A DNA stretch of 9,380 nucleotides from Eubacteriales Family XIII. Incertae Sedis bacterium (GTDB lineage Bacteria; Bacillota; Clostridia; Peptostreptococcales; Anaerovoracaceae). The DNA lies in NCBI GenBank assembly GCA_031263875.1, contig JAISEX010000059.1, positions 1 to 9,380 of the forward strand, written 5' to 3'. Shown here piece by piece: positions 1 through 6,215 of this stretch (its first letter is position 1; each line of letters begins with the position of its first letter). The notes beneath the pieces were generated by a model. The model made no database searches, had not been told where the DNA came from, and saw only the letters and a program-made list of their open reading frames with translations. Position numbers and translations under genes: made by a program.

Positions 1-81
1 CTTTTGGCGAATGCCGGGCAGTATAAAAAACTGTGGCAACGTCGCCAAAACGCAAACAGTTGGAAGATCGCGCGGGTGTGA
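1..81 (+). CDS. C-terminal end of an ABC half-transporter (partial, 5' truncated by window edge)
   Basis: Frame 1 is open from the first base to a TGA at 79-81 and gives 26 residues starting LLANAGQYKKLWQRR and ending near SWKIARV. This matches the usual tail of exporter-fold ABC half-transporters, where an H-[DE]-E-L-L motif is followed by a Y-x-x-[LM]-W helix and often a SWKI-type end. The complete ABC gene ending at 4827 in this window has the same pattern (ELIANDGLYKKLWTLQ). The domain would be the cytoplasmic ATPase C-terminus, after the H-loop. If correct, at least three ABC half-transporters lie in this locus, perhaps two pairs. Only the tail is visible, so substrate and pairing cannot be judged. 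The family call rests on a short match. Confidence 0.7.
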   Translation, partial: LLANAGQYKKLWQRRQNANSWKIARV

Positions 82-121
82 GCAAGCTCGCGCACCGGGC
101 AGGGGAGAACGTAAAAGAAGC

Positions 122-130
122 AAAGGAGGT
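122..130 (+). promoter_or_regulatory. Shine-Dalgarno that fixes the start of the MptD-type gene
   Basis: The sequence AAAGGAGGT lies 6 nt before the ATG at 137. It is a near-perfect anti-16S match at good spacing. It decides against an in-frame ATG at 11, whose reading would run through the end of the upstream ABC gene and adds a charged, non-membrane leader. Confidence 0.85.
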
Positions 131-136
131 TTTCTC

Positions 137-730
137 ATGAACCAAAACAAACTCAAGGCGAAAGACCTTATCTCACTCGCAATTTTCAGCGTCGTGTTTA
201 TCGCGGTGTATATGGCGTGCGCATTGCCGACGGGCCTGATCGTGCAACTCTACCCGTTCTGCGCGGGGATAGCGATGGTCCCCTGCGGCATCGTGTGGGC
301 GTATCTGCGCACGAAAGCGCCGAAGCCGCTCGCGATACTGATCCAAGGCGTCCTGTTCGCGGTCATCGTCTTTATTATGGGTTCCGGCTGGTTCGTCTCG
401 GCCGGCGTCTTGGCCGGGGCGGTTCTCGCGGAACTGTTCGCGCGGATAGGCGCGTACAAAAGTTTCACATGGAATGTGGTGGGCTACGCCGCGTTCGCGG
501 TCTGCTTCAATTTAGGGATGTTCGGAATCATTCTGATCGCGCGGGATTATTACTACGATTTCTGCATTGAAAGCGGCATGACGGAGGAATATATGCAGGA
601 ACTCTTGAGCTTTATAAACGGCCCGCTGCTCGCGCTGTCCTCGGCGCTGTCCGCTGCCGGCGCGGTAATCGGTATGCTGCTGGGACGCGTATTCTTGAAG
701 AAACATTTTATCAAAGCGGGAATTGTGTAA
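137..730 (+). CDS. MptD/Trep_Strep family putative ECF transporter S component
   Basis: This is a 197-aa, very hydrophobic inner-membrane protein. It opens with a short basic N-terminus (NKLKAKD) directly followed by a membrane segment (about 11-30). Further likely helices lie at about 38-57, 66-84, 87-103, 115-136 and 163-185, six in total. The K-L-K-x-K-D-L-I start, the six-helix plan and the length fit the Trep_Strep/MptD family, annotated as putative substrate-binding S components of energy-coupling factor transporters. The substrate of this family is not firmly known. The gene follows the upstream ABC gene by 55 bp and precedes the flavodoxin by 11 bp, so it is cotranscribed. No EcfT or stand-alone EcfA ATPase gene follows, which is odd for an S component. 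It could work with a shared ECF module elsewhere, or with the neighbouring ABC proteins. The family call is fairly secure; the function is not. Confidence 0.75.
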   Translation: MNQNKLKAKDLISLAIFSVVFIAVYMACALPTGLIVQLYPFCAGIAMVPCGIVWAYLRTKAPKPLAILIQGVLFAVIVFIMGSGWFVSAGVLAGAVLAELFARIGAYKSFTWNVVGYAAFAVCFNLGMFGIILIARDYYYDFCIESGMTEEYMQELLSFINGPLLALSSALSAAGAVIGMLLGRVFLKKHFIKAGIV

Positions 731-741
731 AGGGTGAGAAT

Positions 742-1230
742 ATGGACAAAACAACGGTAATTTACTGGAGCCGTACCGGAAATACGGAGGCAATGGCAAA
801 GATGGTCGCGCGCGGGTTGCAAGACGGCGGCGTCAAAACGACATTATTGCGGGTAAGCGAGGCGGATGTTTCCGTCGTTGAACAGTGCGACAGCTTCGCT
901 TTCGGCTGCCCCGCGATGGGAAAAGAGGTTTTGGAGGAAAAGGAATTCGAGCCGTTTTTCGCGGAAATCGAAAAGCGTTTAAAAGACAAGCCCGTCGCGC
1001 TGTTCGGTTCCTACGGATGGGGCGATGGCCGGTGGATGCGGGACTGGCAGGCGCGCGTGACCGCAAGCGGCGCGGGACTGTTTGAGCAGGGTTTGATATT
1101 CCAAGTTGAAAGCCCGCTTGTTACCAAAATCAAGCGGGCGTTCGGAAAAGACAAAAAACCGGACGAGGCGGCGTGCCTCGCTTTTGGCACGCGGTTTGCC
1201 GCACATATTATAGCTGAAAGGAGAAGATGA
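742..1230 (+). CDS. Flavodoxin (FMN electron carrier)
   Basis: This is a 162-aa cytoplasmic flavodoxin-fold protein. Residues 6-16 contain a beta strand and the phosphate-binding loop S-R-T-G-N-T (10-15), the classic FMN 5'-phosphate site. A CPAMG loop (about residues 55-59) and a GSYGWGDGRW loop (about 93-102) sit where flavodoxins clamp the isoalloxazine ring. Flavodoxins carry one or two electrons at low potential. Short clostridial flavodoxins are usually about 140 aa. The extra length here lies largely in a basic stretch near residues 125-142 (KIKRAFGKDKKPDE). The start follows a GGGTGAG ribosome site, and the stop codon overlaps the next gene's ATG (ATGA at 1227-1230), implying translational coupling to the ABC pair. 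That context suggests electron delivery to something the transporter brings in, such as a ferric or cupric chelate or heme. The partner reductase is not in the window. Confidence 0.9.
   Translation: MDKTTVIYWSRTGNTEAMAKMVARGLQDGGVKTTLLRVSEADVSVVEQCDSFAFGCPAMGKEVLEEKEFEPFFAEIEKRLKDKPVALFGSYGWGDGRWMRDWQARVTASGAGLFEQGLIFQVESPLVTKIKRAFGKDKKPDEAACLAFGTRFAAHIIAERRR
1217..1223 (+). promoter_or_regulatory. Shine-Dalgarno of the first ABC gene, serving two possible starts
   Basis: AAAGGAG inside the flavodoxin 3' end lies 3 nt before the ATG at 1227 and 9 nt before an in-frame ATG at 1233. The second spacing is nearer normal, so the true protein may begin at MQKSKKK, two residues shorter. The ATGA overlap favours coupling in either case. 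Confidence 0.6.
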
Positions 1231-3077
1231 AAATGCAAAAATCGAAGAAAAAACCGGCGCAGCCCAAGACGGGGTTCGCGAGGTTCATAGAACTCGCCAT
1301 GATGAAAAAAGCGCTTGTCGTCGGCTCTCTGATATTGTCCGTCGTGGCGGCGGTACTCAGCTTCGTGCCGTACGTGTCCGTCTACTTCATCATAATCAAG
1401 GCCATTGAAGCCCTGCCGAACGTTGCGGGCGCGGATGCGGAGTACATTATCAGGTGGGGATGGATCGCCTTCGCGGGGGCGGTCGGCAATATACTCGTCT
1501 ATTTCGCGGCGCTGATGTGTTCTCATCTTGCGGCCTTTGGAACGCTTTACAAGCTGAAGGTCGATTTCGCGTCGCATCTCGCGCGGGTGCCGCTTGGCTT
1601 CCACGTACTCATCGGCAGCGGGAAGCTGCGCAAAATCACGGACGAGAACATAGAGAAAATCGAGGGCTTTATCGCCCATCAGCTGCCCGATCTCGCCGCG
1701 GCCATTATCGCGCCCGTTTTGCTCTTTGTCCTGCTGTTCGCGGTGGACTGGCGTTTCGGGTTGGCTGCAACGGTTGGCATCGCCGTGGGGCTGTTCTTCT
1801 ATGCCCGCATGATAGGCAATGAGGGTTACCGGGTAAATATGGATCGTTATCAAAAGGCGCTGGACGATATGAACAACGCCACCGTGGAGTATATCCGCGG
1901 CATCTCGGTGGTAAAAGCGTTCCACCAAACGGTGTACTCGTTTCGGCGGCTGTATGACTCCATTAAGCAATACACGACATGGATCATCAAGTACACGCTC
2001 CAAATGCAAAACGGCTACGCTGCCGCTGTGACCATCGTGCAGAACGTGTTCGTGTTCATTATGCCCGTAGCCATACTTATAGGCATGGGCGCTTGGCGGG
2101 GCGATATGGCGAACTTCTCGGCATTCGCCGGAACCGTCCTTTTCTATCTGATTTTATCGCAGGCGGTGGGCGGTATTATACTGAAAGTCATTTACGCGAG
2201 CGGAACGATGATGCAGCTTACGGGCCATGTGGACACTATGGACGCCATACTCGCCGAGCCTGAGCTCTCCGTCTCCTCCGATCCAAAGCCCATCACCGGA
2301 TTCGATGTAACGTTTGATAAGGTAACGTTTTCCTATGATGCGGATAAAGAGGTCGAGGCGCTTTCCGGCGTGTCGTTCACGGCAAAGCAGGGCGAGGTGA
2401 CGGCGATAGTGGGGCCGTCCGGCGGCGGCAAATCCACGATAGCGCACCTGATCCCGCGTTTCTTCGATGTGAGCGGCGGCGCTGTGCTGATAGGCGGCGC
2501 GGACGTGCGCGAGATCGACCCGCATACGCTGATGGATAAGGTCAGTTTCGTCTTTCAGGATGTGTATCTTTTCAAGCAGAGCGTTATGGATAATATCCGC
2601 ATGGGCGATCCCGCTGCTTCCGACGAACGCGTCTACGAAGCGGCGCGCGACGCGCAGTGCGCAGAGTTTATAGAAAAGCTGCCGCAGGGCTATAGGACGG
2701 TTATCGGAACGAAAGGCATACACCTGTCGGGCGGCGAGCAGCAGCGTCTTGCCATTGCCCGCGCCATCGTTAAAGATTCGCCCATCGTCGTGCTCGACGA
2801 GGCGACGGCGTTTTCCGACCCGGAGAACGAACACCTGATCCAAAAAGCCTTTGAACGGTTGATGAAGAACAAAACCGTCGTCATGATAGCGCATCGGCTG
2901 TCCACGGTGCGCGGCGCGGATCAGATTATCGTAATTGACGGCGGGCGCGTCGTTCAGCGCGGCGCTCACGATGAGCTGCTGCGCGAAGGCGGAAGATACG
3001 GCGATATGTGGCGCGTTTACACGCAGACGTCAAGCTGGCGGCTTTCCAAGACGAAGGAGGGAAACACTCATGAGTAA
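1227..3077 (+). CDS. ABC half-transporter, fused membrane and ATPase domains (IrtA-like subunit)
   Basis: This 616-aa protein has a basic N-terminus (KSKKKPAQPK), a six-helix exporter-fold membrane domain (helices about 28-56, 76-104, 153-173, 176-192, 264-288 and 298-320) and a C-terminal nucleotide-binding domain. The ATPase motifs are all present: Walker A GPSGGGKST (396-404), Q-loop Q444, signature LSGGE (500-504), Walker B VVLDEAT with catalytic E525, and H-loop H556. The D-loop reads F-S-D-P-E-N instead of the common S-A-L-D, a form I associate with the IrtA/YbtP-like group. Mycobacterial IrtA and IrtB form a heterodimer that imports siderophores despite an exporter fold. This protein lacks the flavin-binding siderophore-interaction domain of IrtA, and a separate flavodoxin gene sits directly upstream. 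Its stop codon overlaps the next ABC gene by 8 nt, so the two products very likely pair. Export of a peptide or drug remains possible. Confidence 0.85.
   Translation: MKMQKSKKKPAQPKTGFARFIELAMMKKALVVGSLILSVVAAVLSFVPYVSVYFIIIKAIEALPNVAGADAEYIIRWGWIAFAGAVGNILVYFAALMCSHLAAFGTLYKLKVDFASHLARVPLGFHVLIGSGKLRKITDENIEKIEGFIAHQLPDLAAAIIAPVLLFVLLFAVDWRFGLAATVGIAVGLFFYARMIGNEGYRVNMDRYQKALDDMNNATVEYIRGISVVKAFHQTVYSFRRLYDSIKQYTTWIIKYTLQMQNGYAAAVTIVQNVFVFIMPVAILIGMGAWRGDMANFSAFAGTVLFYLILSQAVGGIILKVIYASGTMMQLTGHVDTMDAILAEPELSVSSDPKPITGFDVTFDKVTFSYDADKEVEALSGVSFTAKQGEVTAIVGPSGGGKSTIAHLIPRFFDVSGGAVLIGGADVREIDPHTLMDKVSFVFQDVYLFKQSVMDNIRMGDPAASDERVYEAARDAQCAEFIEKLPQGYRTVIGTKGIHLSGGEQQRLAIARAIVKDSPIVVLDEATAFSDPENEHLIQKAFERLMKNKTVVMIAHRLSTVRGADQIIVIDGGRVVQRGAHDELLREGGRYGDMWRVYTQTSSWRLSKTKEGNTHE
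3054..3060 (+). promoter_or_regulatory. Shine-Dalgarno that fixes the start of the second ABC gene
   Basis: AAGGAGG lies 9 nt before the ATG at 3070. It supports this start over an in-frame ATG at 2935, which would add 45 arginine-rich residues encoded inside the preceding gene. Confidence 0.85.
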
Positions 3078-4827
3078 ATTGCAAAAGATGTTGCTGCTCT
3101 CTGACAGCGGCTATAAGGATTTGAAAAAGGCTGTTTTCGCCTGCACGCTCTCGAATTTGGCCATGATATTGCCGCTGGGGGCGCTGATGCTTTTCGTTAC
3201 GGAACTGGTGAAGCCGCTTATGGGCGGCGAGCTCTCGTGGACGAAGATGTGGGTGCTGTTCGGCGCGGCTCTCGTCGGTACGTTCCTCGTGTGCCTCTGC
3301 CAGCGAAACGATTACGAAAAAACATACGTCGTTTCGTACACGCAGTGCGAGCAGACCCGCGTCACGGTGGCGGAACACATTCGCCGCCTTCCGATGAGCG
3401 TTTTCAACTCGAAGGATCTCTCCGAGCTCACGACAAACGTTATGGGCGACGTGGCGACGAGCGAACACGTGATGAGCCATATCATTCCGCAGCTCATCGG
3501 GAATGCCATATCCATCACGGCGATTTGTGTCCTGCTCGCGATATACGACTGGCGCATGGCGCTGGCGATTTTCATTACCGTCCCGCTGGCGTTCGGGATC
3601 ATTATGCTCAGCCGCAAGATCTATGGCGGCGTTTCGAAAAAACACGCGGCGGCGAAGCTGGCGGCTTCCGAGCGTGTGCAGGAGTATATTGAAGGCATAA
3701 AGGTCATCCGGGCGTGTAATATGGACGGCGAGCGTTTCGGCGCGCTGGAGTCGGCGCTGCGCGAGATGATGCGCCTCGCGATGGCGATGGAGGTCGGCAC
3801 GGGCATATTCGTGACGGGCGCTCAGGCCGTATTGCAGGGCGGCATCGGGCTGACGGCGCTCGTCGGCGCGACGCTTCTGACGGGCGGAACACTCGGCTTC
3901 GTGCCGCTCCTTATGTTTTTAATGCTCGTGGTGAAGATATACTCCCCGGTGACCACCGTACTCACGCTGCTGCCGGAGCTGTTCTATTTCCAAATCGGTC
4001 TGCGGCGTATGAGCGATCTGCTCTCCATAGAACCGATGACGGGCGATGAGGAACAGGAACCGGCGGATTTTACCGTCGTGTGCGAAAACGCCAGTTTCGC
4101 CTACGGCGCGGACGCGGAGTCGGCGGTCAGTGATCTGTCGTTGACGATTCCCGCGGGGAGCCTTACGGCGCTTGTCGGCCCTTCCGGAAGCGGAAAAAGC
4201 ACGGTGTCTCGGCTGATAGCGCGGTTTTGGGATGTGGATCGGGGCAGGATAACGATCGGAGGCGTTGATGTCAAAACGTTCGACCCCGAACATCTGATGA
4301 GTTATATGTCGTTCGTTTTTCAGGATGTGGTGCTGTTCAACGACACGATTTTGGGCAATATCCGCATCGGTAATATGGACGCGACGGACGAACAGGTGCT
4401 TGCCGCGGCGAAGACCGCCCGCTGTGACGATTTTGTCAGCCGTCTGCCGGACGGTTATAACACGATGCTCGGCGAGAACGGCCAGACGCTCTCCGGTGGT
4501 GAACGCCAGCGCCTTTCCATCGCCCGCGCGCTGCTGAAAGACGCGCCGATCGTCCTGCTCGATGAGGCGACGGCGAGCCTTGACCCGGAAAATGAGGCGT
4601 CAATACAAGAGGCTATCTCCGCTTTGATCGCGGGCAAGACCGTGCTTGTCATCGCGCACCGTTTGCGTACAATAGCCGGAGCGGACAAAATTATAGTCCT
4701 CGATAAAGGGCGTATAATGGAGCAGGGCTCGCACGACGAGCTGATAGCGAACGACGGACTGTACAAGAAACTCTGGACGCTTCAGCATGAAAGCCTCGGC
4801 TGGTCTGTCGCGGGGGAAAGGAAATAA
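3070..4827 (+). CDS. ABC half-transporter, fused membrane and ATPase domains (IrtB-like subunit)
   Basis: This 585-aa protein is the likely partner of the preceding ABC subunit. The membrane domain spans about residues 20-315, with helices near 22-45, 60-78, 138-158, 162-180, 247-270 and 275-297. The nucleotide-binding domain carries Walker A GPSGSGKST (370-378), Q-loop Q418, signature LSGGE (474-478), Walker B with D498 and catalytic E499, D-loop S-L-D-P-E-N and H-loop H530. Both partners keep a full set of catalytic motifs, so both ATP sites look active. The gene starts inside the 3' end of its neighbour (8-nt overlap) and is followed 4 nt later by an HMA protein gene, so all three are probably one translational cluster. 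The organisation resembles IrtAB/YbtPQ-type siderophore importers, but the substrate cannot be read from sequence. The C-terminus (ELIANDGLYKKLW) resembles the fragment at the left edge of the window. Confidence 0.85.
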   Translation: MSKLQKMLLLSDSGYKDLKKAVFACTLSNLAMILPLGALMLFVTELVKPLMGGELSWTKMWVLFGAALVGTFLVCLCQRNDYEKTYVVSYTQCEQTRVTVAEHIRRLPMSVFNSKDLSELTTNVMGDVATSEHVMSHIIPQLIGNAISITAICVLLAIYDWRMALAIFITVPLAFGIIMLSRKIYGGVSKKHAAAKLAASERVQEYIEGIKVIRACNMDGERFGALESALREMMRLAMAMEVGTGIFVTGAQAVLQGGIGLTALVGATLLTGGTLGFVPLLMFLMLVVKIYSPVTTVLTLLPELFYFQIGLRRMSDLLSIEPMTGDEEQEPADFTVVCENASFAYGADAESAVSDLSLTIPAGSLTALVGPSGSGKSTVSRLIARFWDVDRGRITIGGVDVKTFDPEHLMSYMSFVFQDVVLFNDTILGNIRIGNMDATDEQVLAAAKTARCDDFVSRLPDGYNTMLGENGQTLSGGERQRLSIARALLKDAPIVLLDEATASLDPENEASIQEAISALIAGKTVLVIAHRLRTIAGADKIIVLDKGRIMEQGSHDELIANDGLYKKLWTLQHESLGWSVAGERK

Positions 4828-4831
4828 CATC

Positions 4832-5041
4832 ATGGAAAAAACAACACTGCGCGTTGAGGGAATGTCCTGCGGCCACTGCGAAATAGCCGTGCAGGACGCG
4901 GTGCGGAAGCTGCCGGGCATCGGGAAGGCGAAGGCGAGCAAGCGTAAGAGAGAAATTACGGTTGAATATGACGCCGCCGCCGTGACGCGCGAGCAGATGG
5001 CGGCCGCTATCGAGAGCATCGGCTACTCCGCGTACGTGTAA
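4832..5041 (+). CDS. Small HMA-domain metal-binding protein (CopZ-like), end of the ABC operon
   Basis: This 69-aa protein is a single heavy-metal-associated domain with a beta-alpha-beta-beta-alpha-beta plan. The metal loop G-M-S-C-G-H-C gives Cys13 and Cys16, the usual pair for Cu(I) or similar soft metals. Y65 in I-G-Y-S-A is where copper chaperones of this family often carry an aromatic residue. The middle is unusually basic (KAKASKRKR, about residues 32-40). AAAGGA 9 nt upstream supports this ATG over the in-frame ATG at 4787, which lies inside the ABC gene. The 4-bp gap ties it to the ABC pair and not to copA, which lies on the other strand. It may accept metal released by the transporter or flavodoxin, or simply be a copper chaperone captured by this operon. 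CopZ-like identity is clear; metal and partner are inferred. Confidence 0.85.
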   Translation: MEKTTLRVEGMSCGHCEIAVQDAVRKLPGIGKAKASKRKREITVEYDAAAVTREQMAAAIESIGYSAYV

Positions 5042-5056
5042 AACCGGGCGCGGACG

Positions 5057-5758
5057 TTATTCGCCGCCGAATTTATAACCGAGGCCGGGAATCGTCAGCA
5101 CATATGCCGGTCTTCTCGGCTCGTCCTCCAGCTTCTTGCGGATGTTTTTTACGTGGCTGTCGATGACCCGGTCGTAGCCGTTGAAATCGGCCCCAAGCGC
5201 GAGCTCGATCAGTTCCTCGCGCGTAAACACCTTGCCGGGATATTTGATAAGCGTGCAGAGGATTTTCAGCTCGCTGGGCGTCAGCGTGACGACGTCGCCG
5301 CGTTTGCGGACTTCCTCCTTGTCGAAATCGATGGCCAGATCGCCGTCGCGCCAGGAATTCCGCGCCGTCAGCGGTATAATGTCGTTTTGCGTCCGGCGCA
5401 GCACCGCCTCCACCCGCGCGAACAGCTCTTTCGATCTGAAGGGTTTGATAACATAATCGTCCGCGCCGAGCGCCAGCCCGCCCACCACGTCGTCTTCAGC
5501 CGCTTTTGCCGTGAGGATAATAATCGGAACGCGGGATTTTTTGCGGATCGCGATGCAGACGTCCTCGCCCGACATGCCGGGAAGCGTCAAGTCAAGCAGG
5601 ACGAGAGCGATGTTTTCGCGCCCGAAAATATCCAGGGCCGCCACGCCGTTTTCGGCGGGAAAGACGCGAAACCCCCTGCCCTCAAAGAGCAGGCGGACCA
5701 TTTCGATACTATTCGGATCGCCGTCCACGACCAGTATGTTTTTATTGCTTTTCAGCAT
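5057..5758 (-). CDS. OmpR/PhoB-family response regulator, no kinase alongside
   Basis: This 233-aa protein has an N-terminal receiver domain (about 7-121) and a C-terminal winged-helix DNA-binding domain (about 137-231). Receiver landmarks are the phospho-acceptor D56 in LLDLTLPG, T83 in ILTAK and K105 in VIKPF. The C-terminal domain has LTPSELKIL, the recognition-helix segment VIDSHVKNIRKKL and the wing end GLGYKF, all typical of OmpR-type activators. The acidic pocket is odd: family members usually have two adjacent acidic residues after the first strand, whereas this protein reads D12-G13-D14, with glycine where the Mg2+-binding aspartate normally sits. A GTGAGG ribosome site precedes the ATG. 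No histidine kinase gene lies next to it. It is on the same strand as copZ and copA, 250 bp downstream of copZ, so it may be cotranscribed at low level or have its own promoter. Its targets are unknown. Confidence 0.93.
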   Translation of the reverse strand: MLKSNKNILVVDGDPNSIEMVRLLFEGRGFRVFPAENGVAALDIFGRENIALVLLDLTLPGMSGEDVCIAIRKKSRVPIIILTAKAAEDDVVGGLALGADDYVIKPFRSKELFARVEAVLRRTQNDIIPLTARNSWRDGDLAIDFDKEEVRKRGDVVTLTPSELKILCTLIKYPGKVFTREELIELALGADFNGYDRVIDSHVKNIRKKLEDEPRRPAYVLTIPGLGYKFGGE

Positions 5759-6008
5759 GTGATCGCCTCACTAGACTTGCCACAAAACAAATGAGATAAG
5801 AAATGATAGCGGTTTACATTATTTAACATTTATTCATTGCCAATAACATATCCATTACCGCTTTGGATTCAGTCGTTTTGCCACTTTTGATGATTTCATA
5901 TTTCATCTTTACCGTATGCGCATTTCTGCTTCATGACACGCCTCTTGACATGAAACGTTGCGCGTTCGGAAGCGGAACCGCAGCGACGCGGTCCTCTCCC
6001 TGCCGGCG
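5759..6008. other. Intergenic region between the second copZ and the response regulator gene
   Basis: I see no convincing gene in these 250 bp. About 5770-5930 is clearly richer in A and T than its surroundings. The rest (about 5950-6008) is GC-rich, with a minus-strand inverted repeat at the copZ stop codon (CGGCGT and ACGCCG around 6004-6021) and another around 5975-5994. None is followed by a T-run, so no intrinsic terminator is called. A weak minus-strand promoter for the regulator is listed separately. A minus-strand reading of 27 codons (5906 to 5823) is too short and lacks a good ribosome site. Confidence 0.6.
5816..5843 (-). promoter_or_regulatory. Weak candidate promoter for the response regulator gene
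   Basis: On the minus strand TTGGCA (5843-5838) matches the -35 consensus at 5 of 6 positions. With a 16-bp spacer the -10 position reads TAATGT, a poor match, inside an AT-rich run. It would start transcription about 45-55 bp before the ATG at 5758. The location in the only AT-rich stretch supports it; the -10 does not. Confidence 0.3.
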
Positions 6009-6215
6009 TTAGGCCACGCCGAAGCCCTGATCCGCGATCCCGGCTTTGATCTTATCGAGCGGGCTTTGCGCGGGATCATATTCCACAGCAACCGTTCCGG
6101 CAGCGAGGTCAACGGCGACGCCGCCGATTCCGGGCAGAGCGTTGACCGCCGTCGTGACTGCTCTGACGCAATGTTCGCACGACATGCCGCTCACGTTGAT
6201 AATTGTCTTTTCCAT
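6009..6215 (-). CDS. copZ: Copper chaperone CopZ-like HMA protein
   Basis: This 68-aa protein is a single HMA domain with the metal loop G-M-S-C-E-H-C (Cys13, Cys16) near the start and a V-E-Y-D strand around residues 44-47. CopZ proteins bind Cu(I) in the cytoplasm and pass it to the HMA domain of CopA or to a copper-sensing repressor. GAGGT a few bases before the ATG is the ribosome site. It lies 160 bp downstream of copA on the same strand, the usual copA-copZ order. It shares the opening MEKT, the metal loop and the phrase L-P-G-I-G with the 69-aa HMA protein at 4832, so the two are paralogues. This one lacks the basic middle stretch and has F where the other has Y in the last loop. Copper is the likely metal because of the CopA neighbour. 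Confidence 0.88.
   Translation of the reverse strand: MEKTIINVSGMSCEHCVRAVTTAVNALPGIGGVAVDLAAGTVAVEYDPAQSPLDKIKAGIADQGFGVA

Noticed and set aside
11..136. N-terminal extension of the MptD-type gene from an ATG at 11
   Set aside because: It overlaps the ABC tail, encodes a charged arginine-rich leader unlike the family, and a near-perfect ribosome site fixes the start at 137.
1011..2009. Long minus-strand frame of 332 codons opposite the flavodoxin and first ABC gene
   Set aside because: It is rich in R, H and D, has no recognisable motif, and is the shadow of two clear genes in GC-rich sequence.
2935..3069. Upstream ATG for the second ABC gene
   Set aside because: The added residues are encoded inside the first ABC gene's ATPase tail in another frame, and AAGGAGG sits correctly before 3070.
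5153..5794. Plus-strand 213-codon frame opposite the response regulator
   Set aside because: It is the antisense shadow of a complete OmpR-type gene, with no motif and no ribosome site.
5945..5973. Perfect TTGACA on the + strand at 5945-5950 as a promoter
   Set aside because: No -10-like hexamer lies at 16-18 bp (the site reads GGAAGC), and no + strand gene follows.
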